Assembly: GCA_002779825.1 (NCBI GenBank)
Contig: PEVN01000470.1
Location: forward strand, 1-32,198
Source: Armatimonadetes bacterium CG06_land_8_20_14_3_00_66_21
Lineage (GTDB): Bacteria; Armatimonadota; Abditibacteriia; CG2-30-66-41
Length of the DNA stretch: 32,198 nucleotides
Direction: 5' to 3'
Part shown: positions 1 to 8,235 of the stretch, in pieces
Numbering within the stretch: position 1 is the stretch's first letter
Layout of the letters: every line of letters begins with the position of its first letter
Notes under the pieces: model-generated
What the model was told of the DNA's origin: nothing
Databases searched by the model: none
The model's input: only the letters and a program-made list of their open reading frames with translations
Program-made: the position numbers and the translations under genes

Positions 1-93
1 ATACTTCTCGCGAAACTCGCCCCGCCCCCATCGCCGCGCTAGCGGCAAGGCGGATAAGGTGAGTAGTTACCTCGGCACTAAGGAGAACCTCAA

Positions 94-1179
94 GTGAGCA
101 AACTACGAGTTGGAGTCATCGGGACCGGACGGAAGAAGGAACGTGCCGATCGCTTCGGCTATGCCATGGCGTACAGCCACGCGGAGGGCTACAAGCTTCT
201 GGACACCTGCGAACTGGTCGCCTGCGCCGATATCGTCGAGGAGAATGCGGCGGCGTTTGCCGCGAAGTACGGCATCGGCGACGCAGGCGTGTTCACCGAC
301 TACAAGCGGATGCTGGCGGAGGCGACCCTCGATGTCGTCAGCATCTGCACTTGGATGCACCTTCACGAACCGATGGTCGTAGACGCCTGCGCGGCAGGCG
401 TGAAGGCGATCCACTGCGAGAAGCCTATGGCCGATACGTGGGGCGGCGCCAAGCGCATGGCCGCGGTGGCAGCCGACTCCGGCGTGCAGCTCACCTTCAA
501 CCACCAGCGCCGTTACGGCGAACCGTTCATCCTCGCCAAGAAGATGCTGGACGACGGGCAGATCGGCGACTTAGTGCGGCTGGAGTGCGGCGCCGGCAAC
601 CTGTACGACACGGGCACGCATTTCATCGACATGTTCAGCTTCTTCAACGGAGAAGTGCCGGCCAAGTGGGTTCTGGGCCAGATCGACTACCGGCAGGAAA
701 CGCGCGTCTTCGGCTCGCACAACGAAAACCAGCAGGTGGTGCTCACCGAGTACGAGAACGGCGTTTTCGGGCTCATCATGACCGGCGTCGAAACGAACCC
801 CGTCGGCTGTCGGGACAAGCTCATCGGCACGCAGGGCGTCATCGAAGTCGGCTGCGCTGACGGCCCCCAGATCCGCTACCGCCTGGCCGGCGAGACCGAC
901 TGGACCCAACCTGACACCGGCGGCGCCAGCATCCACGGTCCGATGTTCATCGAGCGGGCTGTCGCCGACATAGTCGATTGCGTCCGCAGCGGCCGCAAGT
1001 GCCAACTCGACGCCAGCAACGCCCTCATCGCCACCGAGATCATCTTCGGCGCCTACGAATCCAGTCGCCGCCGCGGCCGCGTGGACTTCCCGCTGGACAT
1101 CGACGACAACCCGCTGGCGGCGATGGTCGAGAACGGGGAGCTGAAGCCGGCGGCGGATGTGGAGGCGGCGGGGCGGTAG
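94..1179 (+). CDS. Gfo/Idh/MocA-family oxidoreductase (cytoplasmic)
   Basis: Predicted NAD(P)-dependent sugar or polyol dehydrogenase of 361 residues. The N-terminal Rossmann fold begins with VGVIGTG (residues 6-12). The family EKP motif is at residues 109-111 within HCEKPMADT, where the lysine normally takes part in catalysis. The C-terminal half is the usual alpha/beta substrate domain, and the length is normal for a complete member. The GTG start is supported by AGGAG at 81-85, nine bases upstream. There is no signal peptide, so it should act in the cytoplasm, unlike the Tat-type paralogue at 6822. It precedes the AbiE pair and the galactonate-dehydratase-like gene, which hints at sugar acid metabolism. 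The exact substrate cannot be read from sequence. Confidence 0.88.
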   Translation: MSKLRVGVIGTGRKKERADRFGYAMAYSHAEGYKLLDTCELVACADIVEENAAAFAAKYGIGDAGVFTDYKRMLAEATLDVVSICTWMHLHEPMVVDACAAGVKAIHCEKPMADTWGGAKRMAAVAADSGVQLTFNHQRRYGEPFILAKKMLDDGQIGDLVRLECGAGNLYDTGTHFIDMFSFFNGEVPAKWVLGQIDYRQETRVFGSHNENQQVVLTEYENGVFGLIMTGVETNPVGCRDKLIGTQGVIEVGCADGPQIRYRLAGETDWTQPDTGGASIHGPMFIERAVADIVDCVRSGRKCQLDASNALIATEIIFGAYESSRRRGRVDFPLDIDDNPLAAMVENGELKPAADVEAAGR

Positions 1180-1289
1180 CGCCCTGACGTAGCCCCTCGC
1201 AGCCGGTGCCCCCTCTGCGCGGGAGCACTTGGTCGGCTCCGTCGAGCCAGTCCGCGAGGGTGCAGCCATCATCACGACAGCGACGCACC

Positions 1290-1337
1290 TTGCCCCGCGG
1301 CGGCCAGGGGTTTATTCTTAACAATACTGTTAGGAAT
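1290..1337 (+). promoter_or_regulatory. Putative abiE promoter with overlapping palindromic operator
   Basis: A candidate -35 TTGCCC (1290-1295) and -10 TATTCT (1313-1318) are separated by 17 bases. Overlapping the -10 and the expected start point is an imperfect 22-bp palindrome at 1315-1336 (core TTAACAATACTGTTAG; 18 of 22 positions self-complementary). It ends 15 bases before the abiEi-like start codon. AbiEi-type antitoxins are known to repress their own promoters through inverted repeats, so an autoregulatory operator is the natural reading. The promoter call is by consensus only. Confidence 0.5.
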
Positions 1338-1351
1338 CTGTCCCCAGAGAA

Positions 1352-1939
1352 ATGAACTCCGAACTCCTCCGTGACTTGGACCAAGTTCTCCACTTCCGGC
1401 CGTTGGAGGTTGCGCGGAGGCTGGGGATCTCTCTGCCGTCGGCCCACGTCCTCTGCAGTCGCTACGTGCGTCGCGGGCTGTTCCTCCGGGTGAAGAAGGA
1501 CTTCTACATGACGGCGCGTGCGTGGGGTGGCATGGCGTCAGAGGATCGTCTGCGCGTGGCCAACCTCCTTCAGGTCCCGTCGTACATTTCCTTCACGACG
1601 GCGTTGGCCTTCCATGAGGTCACCACGCAAGTGCAGCGGGACTACGTCGAGAACGCGGCCGTCAAGCGCTCGGCGCAGTTCGACATCCAGGGAACCACCG
1701 TGAGCTACCACAAACTGCAGAGCGAGCGCTACTTCGACTTCAGGCGCCAAGAGGGGCTGTTTGTTGCCACGAAGGAGAAGGCGTTCGTGGACGCCGTTTA
1801 CCTCCAGTCGTTGGGGAGATATCGGCTTGACCTCGACGCTCTGGATCTCAGCCGACTGGACCTCGCGCGGCTCCCGACCATAGTGGCCGCGTTCCCCGAC
1901 AAGACTGCCCGCCTGGTGAGCAAGCTATGCGGGACTTGA
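1352..1939 (+). CDS. AbiEi-like antitoxin / transcriptional repressor (type IV TA)
   Basis: 195-residue protein with an N-terminal winged-helix-like segment (about residues 8-50: FRPLEVARRLGISLPSAHVLCSRYVRRGLFLRV), followed by the alpha/beta region seen in AbiEi-type antitoxins (YISFTTALAFHEVTTQVQ; TKEKAFVDAVY near residue 140). Its last 13 bases overlap the following AbiEii-like gene, so the two are co-translated. In type IV systems the antitoxin counteracts the nucleotidyltransferase toxin without binding it directly, and it represses the operon. The palindrome just upstream fits that role. Family assignment rests mainly on gene order and the adjacent unmistakable toxin. Confidence 0.75.
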   Translation: MNSELLRDLDQVLHFRPLEVARRLGISLPSAHVLCSRYVRRGLFLRVKKDFYMTARAWGGMASEDRLRVANLLQVPSYISFTTALAFHEVTTQVQRDYVENAAVKRSAQFDIQGTTVSYHKLQSERYFDFRRQEGLFVATKEKAFVDAVYLQSLGRYRLDLDALDLSRLDLARLPTIVAAFPDKTARLVSKLCGT

Positions 1940-2613
1940 TCCTCCAAGAGCGGTTCGAATTGGAGGTCCTCGACCGGCTCAACAGCGCCCGGGTGCTCCC
2001 CCAGTTGGTATTCACCGGCGGCACTATGCTTCGGCTCTGCCACGGTCTCAACCGGTACTCCGTGGACCTGGACTTCTGGCTGGCCACAGCCTTCGACGCG
2101 GAGGACCTCTTCCGTCGAGTCAACGAGTGTCTGTCACAGCCATACGTGATGAAGGACGCCGCCGACAAGTTCCACAGCTTGGTCTTCCAGGCGGCCTCGA
2201 CCCGCTACCCACGCAGCCTGAAAGTCGAGATCCGCAAGCAGGCGAGGGAGGTCGCGACCGAGCGGACCATTGCCTTCAGCCCTCACGCCGCCACTCAGGT
2301 CCTGGTGAACGCCGTGTCGTTGCCTGACATGATGCGCGCCAAGCTCGCGGCCCTTACGGACCGTCGCGAGGCCCGCGATGCCTTCGACCTGGAGTTCCTC
2401 CTGAGGAAGGGCATCGCCCTCCAGGCGCCCACGCCAACGCTCCGCGAAGCTCTGGGGGCGCTCGCCTCGCTCACTGAGAACGACTACAAGGTCAAACTCG
2501 GCTCTCTATTGCAGCAGCCGTACCGTGAGTACTACGCGGCGGAGAACTTCAAACTCCTGCAGCGCGCAATCCAGAACGCTCTGACCGTCGGCTTGGAGGG
2601 CACCACCCCGTGA
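1927..2613 (+). CDS. AbiEii/AbiGii-family nucleotidyltransferase toxin
   Basis: 228-residue member of the AbiEii/AbiGii nucleotidyltransferase family, toxin of type IV toxin-antitoxin or abortive infection systems. The family signature is clear: GGTMLRLCHGLNRYSVDLDF (residues 31-50), with the nucleotide-binding GGT and the metal-binding pair D47 and D49. Characterised members transfer nucleotides to tRNA or related targets; the target here is unknown. The ATG lies inside the antitoxin reading frame (13-base overlap), and the stop overlaps the next start codon as GTGA. It is therefore translationally coupled on both sides, even though the downstream enzyme is unrelated. Confidence 0.88.
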   Translation: MRDLILQERFELEVLDRLNSARVLPQLVFTGGTMLRLCHGLNRYSVDLDFWLATAFDAEDLFRRVNECLSQPYVMKDAADKFHSLVFQAASTRYPRSLKVEIRKQAREVATERTIAFSPHAATQVLVNAVSLPDMMRAKLAALTDRREARDAFDLEFLLRKGIALQAPTPTLREALGALASLTENDYKVKLGSLLQQPYREYYAAENFKLLQRAIQNALTVGLEGTTP

Positions 2614-3731
2614 AGATCACCCACCTCGAAACCTCCCTCATCCAACCTCGCTTCCTGTTTCTCAAGATCCACACCGATGAAGGGCTGGTCGGCCTCGGCG
2701 AGCCCGTCGTCGAAGGTCGCGCCCGCACGGTTGCGACGGCGGTCGAGGAGCTGGCGCCGTACCTCGTCGGCAAGGACCCGACGCGGGTGGTGCATCACTG
2801 GCAGGCGATGTACAAGCACGCCTTCTACCGCGGCGGGCCGGTGTTGACCAGCGCGCTGTCAGGTGTCGAGCACGCGTTGTGGGACCTGGCGGGCAAGGCG
2901 TGCGGATTGCCTGTCTATAGGATGTTGGGCGGGCCGGTTCGCGACCGAATCAAGGTGTACAAGGGCGCCGGCGGCGGGACCCCGGAGCAGGCGGCGCAAA
3001 GCGCGCGCGACGCAGTGGCGCTGGGCTTCCGCGCGCTGAAAACGGGCGTGGCCGGCGGACGGCCGGCACGCGCCATCGAGACGCCCGGCTTTGTGGACCG
3101 GGTGGTCGACACGTTCGCCGCCATGCGCGAGGCGGTCGGCAAGGAGATCGATCTCGCCATCGACTTCCACGGCGCGGTGCCGCCGGCGACGGCGGCGCTG
3201 CTAATCAAGGCGCTGGAGCCCTACCAGCCGTTGTTCATCGAGGAACCGGTCCAGTGCCAGAACGTGGACGTGCTGGCCGACCTGGCGCGCAAGACGCATA
3301 TCCCCCTAGCGACCGGCGAGCGGATCTTCACCAAGTGGGGCTTCCGCGAGATCCTGGAGAAGCGCGCTGCGGCCGTCCTCCAACCAGACCTCTCCCACGC
3401 CGGCGGCCTCTTCGAGTGTCGCCTCATCGCCGGCATGGCGGAAGCGTACTACGCGAACATCGCGCCGCACTGCCCGCTGGGTCCGGTCTCGCTGGCCGCC
3501 GGACTTCACCTCGACGCCTCCATCCCCAACTTCCTCGCGCAGGAGCACACGACGTTCGGCGAAGGCTACCTCAAGGCGCCGTTCACCTTCCGGGACGGCT
3601 ACCTGGAACTCCCCACCGGGCCGGGTCTCGGAATCGAGCTGGATGAAGACGCGCTGGCAGACAAGCTGGGCCACGACTGGCGGAGCCCCGAGCTGTACGA
3701 CCCGGAGGACGGGGCGGCGGTAGACTGGTAG
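2610..3731 (+). CDS. Mandelate racemase/enolase superfamily, D-galactonate dehydratase-like
   Basis: 373-residue enolase-superfamily enzyme likely to dehydrate an aldonic acid (galactonate or a close relative) to a 2-keto-3-deoxy acid. Metal ligands and catalytic residues are visible: D185 and H187 in DFHG, E211 in EEPV, E237 in GER, H287 in HCPLGP and E312. From my recollection of E. coli DgoD, all match its active-site positions with a constant +2 offset. The N-terminal capping domain spans about residues 1-120 and the barrel about 125-350. The GTG start overlaps the AbiEii stop, with a GGAGG-like site at 2595-2600. It probably feeds sugar acids into central metabolism, which agrees with the lyase and oxidoreductase genes around it. 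Substrate specificity in this superfamily cannot be fixed by sequence alone. Confidence 0.85.
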   Translation: MKITHLETSLIQPRFLFLKIHTDEGLVGLGEPVVEGRARTVATAVEELAPYLVGKDPTRVVHHWQAMYKHAFYRGGPVLTSALSGVEHALWDLAGKACGLPVYRMLGGPVRDRIKVYKGAGGGTPEQAAQSARDAVALGFRALKTGVAGGRPARAIETPGFVDRVVDTFAAMREAVGKEIDLAIDFHGAVPPATAALLIKALEPYQPLFIEEPVQCQNVDVLADLARKTHIPLATGERIFTKWGFREILEKRAAAVLQPDLSHAGGLFECRLIAGMAEAYYANIAPHCPLGPVSLAAGLHLDASIPNFLAQEHTTFGEGYLKAPFTFRDGYLELPTGPGLGIELDEDALADKLGHDWRSPELYDPEDGAAVDW

Positions 3732-3759
3732 AGGCCGTCGCGGGGTGGCCGCCTGGTGC

Positions 3760-4644
3760 TCAGAACGCACCCGTTCGGAGACACTGCCCTCCCAGCCGCC
3801 GACGGGCCAGGTTGGCGTACTCGGGATTCAGCTCGATACCGTACGCGCGCCGCCCCAAGCGAAGACACGCCTCCCTTACGGTCCCGGACCCGAAGAACGG
3901 ATCGAGGACAATGTCGCCGGGCTCCGTTCCCGCCTGGAGGCACGGCATGACCAATGCCGGGGGGAACGTCGCGGAATGCGCGCCGGGGAACGCCTCGGTG
4001 TTCACGTTCCACACAGAGCGCTTGTTGCGCAGTCGGGTGCCACCGTTCGTCAACTCCCGAATTGAGGCGTAGTCGTAGTAGTACCGCTCGGATTTCGAGA
4101 AGAGGAACAGGTACTCGTGCGCTCTCGTGGGGCGATCCTTCACCGACTCCGGCTGGCAGTTCGGCTTGTGCCAGATGATGTCGGCTCTCAAGTACCAACC
4201 GTCCGCTTGGAGGGCGAACGCTACGCGCCAGGGGATACCGATGAGGTCCTTCGGTTTCAATCCCGCCGGCGTCGGGGGGCGGTAGTCCATCGCCCGAGCT
4301 GGGTTCTTGGCGTCGGTCGCGCGCCACGTCCGGCCGCCGCTTGTGTAGCTGTCGCCGAGGTTCAGCCAGAGCGTGCCGTCGTCGGTCAACGTTCGCCGGA
4401 CTTCGCGGAACACCCGGGTGAGTTTTTCGAGGTACTCGTCGACGGATTGCTCAGCGCCGATCTGGCTGGCAATACCGTAGTCCCGCAGCCCCCAGTACGG
4501 TGGGCTGGTCACGCAGCAGCGGAAGGTCGCGTCATCGAGGCTCTGCAGCACGGATAGCGCGTCCCCTTCGATCAGTTCGCCTTCATGCTGCTCAAGATCG
4601 AACAGCGGTAGTTGTGGTGCTTCGACCGGGAGCGGGGCAGCCAT
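3760..4644 (-). CDS. Site-specific DNA methyltransferase (N4-cytosine/N6-adenine, beta class)
   Basis: 294-residue amino-methyltransferase. The catalytic motif IV, TSPPYWGLRDYG, is at residues 46-57. The AdoMet-binding motif I, DPFFGSGT, lies near the C-terminus at residues 248-255. This order (IV before I) defines the beta class. TSPPYWGLRDYG is common in N4-cytosine and N6-adenine enzymes, and the target base cannot be decided here. No restriction endonuclease or specificity gene is adjacent, so it looks like an orphan modification enzyme. It converges with the galactonate-dehydratase-like gene (28-base gap) and diverges from the decayed gene at 4806. Confidence 0.87.
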   Translation of the reverse strand: MAAPLPVEAPQLPLFDLEQHEGELIEGDALSVLQSLDDATFRCCVTSPPYWGLRDYGIASQIGAEQSVDEYLEKLTRVFREVRRTLTDDGTLWLNLGDSYTSGGRTWRATDAKNPARAMDYRPPTPAGLKPKDLIGIPWRVAFALQADGWYLRADIIWHKPNCQPESVKDRPTRAHEYLFLFSKSERYYYDYASIRELTNGGTRLRNKRSVWNVNTEAFPGAHSATFPPALVMPCLQAGTEPGDIVLDPFFGSGTVREACLRLGRRAYGIELNPEYANLARRRLGGQCLRTGAF

Positions 4645-4805
4645 GGAGCCGTATTGTAGCTGCTTGGCGGAGGGGCGGCCGGCGACACTTGGTCTCGTCG
4701 TGCGGGCGCTCCGTCGGTATTGGAAGGGAGACGGCTGAGGGCGCCGAACTCAGGAGCAGCTTCCGCCGCCCCCCGGGCGCTGCATTCCGTTCCAGGGAGA
4801 GAGCC

Positions 4806-6704
4806 ATGAAGACCCTCCACGCCGCGCCCGCGCTTGTCGCCGCCATCGCGCTGACCCAGGTCACCACGCTCCGCGCCGACGTGTACAGCCTCAAGATCGT
4901 CACCGACGCCTCGCCCGACTACAGCGACATGGACAGCATGATCCAGAGCGTCGCCAGTAAGTGGGAGACGCCGAGGGACAAGCGGTCGGTTCTACAACCG
5001 CGCGCCGAAGAGCCACTGCGACTTGCTCTACTCCCTCGACGCCGGGACGACGTGGACCCAGTCGTGGTCGCTGACCGACACCGAGCCGCCGTGGGATGTC
5101 ATCCACTACGAGACGGTGGACCTCCCGGCGGGGCATCGGGCGGTGTGGGTCAAATGCCTGATGAACACGACAGCGCCGGAGCCCGGTGGGTGCAGTATCT
5201 ACGCGGTGCGAATGGAAGCGAATTACGTGCCAGCCGACGCGACGCCTCAACCCCTGGAGGTCACCTTCAACTGGTCCGAGCCGCAGGCAGACCGGACGGT
5301 CATCGAGCGCAGCCACACGCAGCTTGTCGACAAGCTGCCGCTGAAGTACACGATCAACGTAGGTGGCGCCGACCACCCGGTGATGAACTGGCTGCGAGTC
5401 AGCGCCAAGGGCGCCGTGCCTGACGCGAAGTACGGCTACTCGGACGGCAGGGATGTCGGTGGCGAGAAGTACGTCCACCGCTGGGTGACGTACGGGAAGA
5501 ACCTCGCCGTCGGCAAACCGGACAGCGTGACGGTTCCGTCCAGGGACACCTGGGGCGCTGGGGATCCCGATGGCACGAAGCTCACCGATGGCGTCGCCGG
5601 CCCGCCGTACGCCGGCGGCATCAACCCCTCGTTTGGTGTGCTCTGGGACAAGGGGACAGAGCCGGAGATCACCGTGGACCTCGGCAAACCCGAGAAGTGC
5701 GGCGCCTTCCGGATCAATATGGGCGGCGGTTGGCCGTGGTGGGATGCGCTGAAGGGCGCGGTGAAGGATACTGCGGAGGTGCTCACTTCGCTGGATGGCA
5801 ACGAGTACACCAGCCGGGGCTTCGTCACCACCGATCTGCGCCTCAAAGACATCCCGATCAACTATTTGCTGCCAGACGACGAGACCCTCGGCGCGCACCT
5901 GTTTGCGCTGAGCCTGCCGGAGCCTGCCGAGGCGCGTTACGTCCGCTTCAAGGTGACACCGCAGCGGATGCTCTCGGTGAATGAAGTACAGGTGCTCGAC
6001 TTCATCAAGTACGAACCGTTCGACATTCGCCTCGCCCTTCCCGACGAGTGGAAGCTGGGCGGCGGAGAGAAGCCGCAGGTGGTGACCGCGACCGGGCGGC
6101 CCGTGCCGGCGGAGATCGCCGCAAGAAACGTCGCCACGCCATTGGGCGAGCCGGTCCTCGATCCGCCGACGTTGCGCTCGCTCGGGGCCTACTGGATCAT
6201 CGGCGGCGACGCGAACAAGACTGCCCGCGTCGCGGTGCAGTTCCGCCCGGCCGGCGCCGACCAGTGGAAGGACGCCATGCCGCTCTTCCGCGTCGAGAAA
6301 GGCGCCCACAAGGACGAGAAGGGTCAGAGCACAATGGCCTTGCCCGACGACGCGTGGCTGTTCGCCGGGAGCGTGTTGCTGCTGGAGCCGGATACCCAGT
6401 ATGAGCTGAAGCTGAGTCTCTCGGACCCCGCTACGACACTCTTGACGACGTACGGAAGAGCGCGCCCGTCTACATCCACGCCGTGGCGGTTGACCCGGAG
6501 ACAGCCTTCGTTAGCGGCGCCCTGCCGCCGCCGGACGAGACGGCCCAATGCGCGCCCGTGGACCTGCGGCTGAGGACAGGCGCGGCAGCAATCGACTGCG
6601 GGGCAGTGCTTCCGGGCTTCAATGATGGCTTCGCGGGCGGGGCCCCCGACTTGGGGGCCTACGAGTTGGGAAGCGAGCTGCCGCACGACGGCCCGCGAAG
6701 GTGA
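4806..6704 (+). pseudogene. Decayed secreted protein: transglutaminase/discoidin-like and beta-helix remnants
   Basis: Three pieces in two frames. (1) 4806 to about 4980 encodes a signal peptide (MKTLHAAPALVAAIALTQVTTLRA) and VYSLKIVTDASPDYSDMDSM, an opening I associate with large secreted proteins that continue into a transglutaminase-like domain. (2) From about 4981 the coherent sequence is in another frame (FYNRAPKSHCDLLYSLDAG onward) and runs to about 6430. It includes a discoidin (F5/8 type C)-like segment and then SLGAYWIIGGDANKTARV...PDTQYELKLSLSDP, resembling the N-terminal part of beta-helix proteins. (3) From about 6433 the frame changes again (YDTLDDVRKSAPVYIHAVAVDPE), ending RTGAAAIDCGAVL...APDLGAYELG, a typical beta-helix C-terminus. 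The middle of both proteins is missing. The start has a good GGGAGAGA site at 4795-4802. An in-frame product is unlikely to be functional. Confidence 0.72.
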
Positions 6705-6821
6705 TGGCTCCGGTCACGGGGGGGCCCTGCGCCCCGCTCGTGCAGTCGGTACCTTTGCCGAACCGGCGAGAAGACGCTATCATCCGAGGCGAACTCGCAG
6801 CTCGAAGGAGGCCGATCACCC

Positions 6822-8165
6822 ATGACTCCAACCACCGATAGCACTCCTGCCTGTGAGTCTACCGACGACCACGGCGCCTCTCGGCGCCGCTTCCTCCGCA
6901 GCGCGGCTGCCGCCGTGGCTGTTCCCCCCCTTGTGCGTTCGCGCGCCCTCGGCGCCGCGGCCGAGACGCCGGCCAATGACCGGATCAACCTGGGGTTCAT
7001 CGGCATCGGCGGGCGAGGGTCCGGGCATGTGGACTACTTCATGCGGCAGGGACAGGCTCAGGTCGTTGCTGTCTGCGATCCGTACCAGAGCAAACGCGAG
7101 CAGGCCAAGAAGGCGGTCGAGGGGTACTACGCTGCGGCGGCGGGTAAGGGGGAGTACAAGGGCTGCGCTGACTATGCCGACTTCCGCGAGTTGGTCGCGC
7201 GGGACGACATTGACGCCGTCGTGATCGCCTCGCCCGAGTATTGGCACGCGCTTCACTCCCTCGGGGCGCTGAAGGCTGGCAAGGACGTCTACTGTGAGAA
7301 GGCGCTGACGCTGACGGTGGCCGAGGGGCTGGCAGTGTGCGACACAGTGCGGCGGCACGGCCGGGTTTTTCAGATCGGCACCCAGCAGCGCTCCGATGGC
7401 AGGTTCCGCGTCGCCTGCGAGTTGGCCCGCAACGGCTACCTCGGGAAGGTGCACACCGTGGAGGTCGGCGTGCCTGGCGGGCAGGCGCTCCCCAACGCGC
7501 CGCCCAAGGAGCCGCCGCCCGATATCGACTACGAGATGTGGCTTGGCCCGGCGCCCTGGACGCCGTACAACGACCTGAAGTGCTCGTTCAATTGGTATTT
7601 CATCTACGACTACTGCGTTGGTTGGATCCAGTCGTGGGGCGTCCACCATGTGGACATCGCCCAGTGGGGCGCGCCGAGCCTGAGCACTCAGCCGCTGGAA
7701 GTCGAAGGCTCCGCGACCTTCCCCACCGACGGCCTGGCGAACACCTCCCTCACGTGGCGCGTGAGCTACACGGCCGCCGATGGCGTCCGCCTCAGCTTCA
7801 CCGACAACGCCCAGCATCCCCAGGGCTGCAAGTTCCTCGGAGACAAAGGCTGGGTGCACGTCGATCGCGGGAGCCTCAGCGCGGAACCGGCTTCGCTGTT
7901 GCAGGTTGCGCTCAAGCCTGCCGATGAGCACCTGCATGAATCCAACAACCACGCCCTCAACTTCCTCGACTGCATCCGCACGCGACGCGACCCGGTCGCA
8001 CCGGTCGAAGGTGGGTTCACCGCGACGGCGCTCACGCTCATCGGCGACATTGCGACCCGGCTTGGCCGCAAGCTCCGGTGGGACTGGCAAACTCGGCAGT
8101 TCGTCGACGACGAAGCGGCGAACCGGATGCTGAGCCGGCCGATGCGAAGTCCGTGGTGTGTGTGA
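6822..8165 (+). CDS. Tat-exported Gfo/Idh/MocA-family oxidoreductase
   Basis: 447-residue oxidoreductase with a twin-arginine signal (SRRRFLRSAAAAVAVPP, residues 20-36) and probable cleavage after ALGAAA near residue 47, so it folds with its NAD(P) cofactor before export. The Rossmann motif GFIGIGGRGSG is at 58-68. The motif usually read as EKP is EKA here (159-161: YCEKALTLT); the catalytic lysine is kept. The C-terminus (AANRMLSRPMRSPW) matches the usual end of this secreted subfamily, so the gene is complete. GAAGGAGG at 6804-6811 serves the ATG. It probably oxidises or epimerises a sugar in the periplasm. The following HEAT/ThuA gene is 70 bases downstream on the same strand. Confidence 0.88.
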   Translation: MTPTTDSTPACESTDDHGASRRRFLRSAAAAVAVPPLVRSRALGAAAETPANDRINLGFIGIGGRGSGHVDYFMRQGQAQVVAVCDPYQSKREQAKKAVEGYYAAAAGKGEYKGCADYADFRELVARDDIDAVVIASPEYWHALHSLGALKAGKDVYCEKALTLTVAEGLAVCDTVRRHGRVFQIGTQQRSDGRFRVACELARNGYLGKVHTVEVGVPGGQALPNAPPKEPPPDIDYEMWLGPAPWTPYNDLKCSFNWYFIYDYCVGWIQSWGVHHVDIAQWGAPSLSTQPLEVEGSATFPTDGLANTSLTWRVSYTAADGVRLSFTDNAQHPQGCKFLGDKGWVHVDRGSLSAEPASLLQVALKPADEHLHESNNHALNFLDCIRTRRDPVAPVEGGFTATALTLIGDIATRLGRKLRWDWQTRQFVDDEAANRMLSRPMRSPWCV

Positions 8166-8235
8166 GGAGAGATCCCCAACCTGAACCGTAGGTGCCGACC
8201 CGGTCTGACCCCGTGGCTGCGAATGGAGTTGCCAG

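Noticed and set aside
4900-6309. 469-codon minus-strand frame
   Set aside because: Arginine/valine/histidine-rich antisense of the decayed secreted protein; no start site or recognisable domain.
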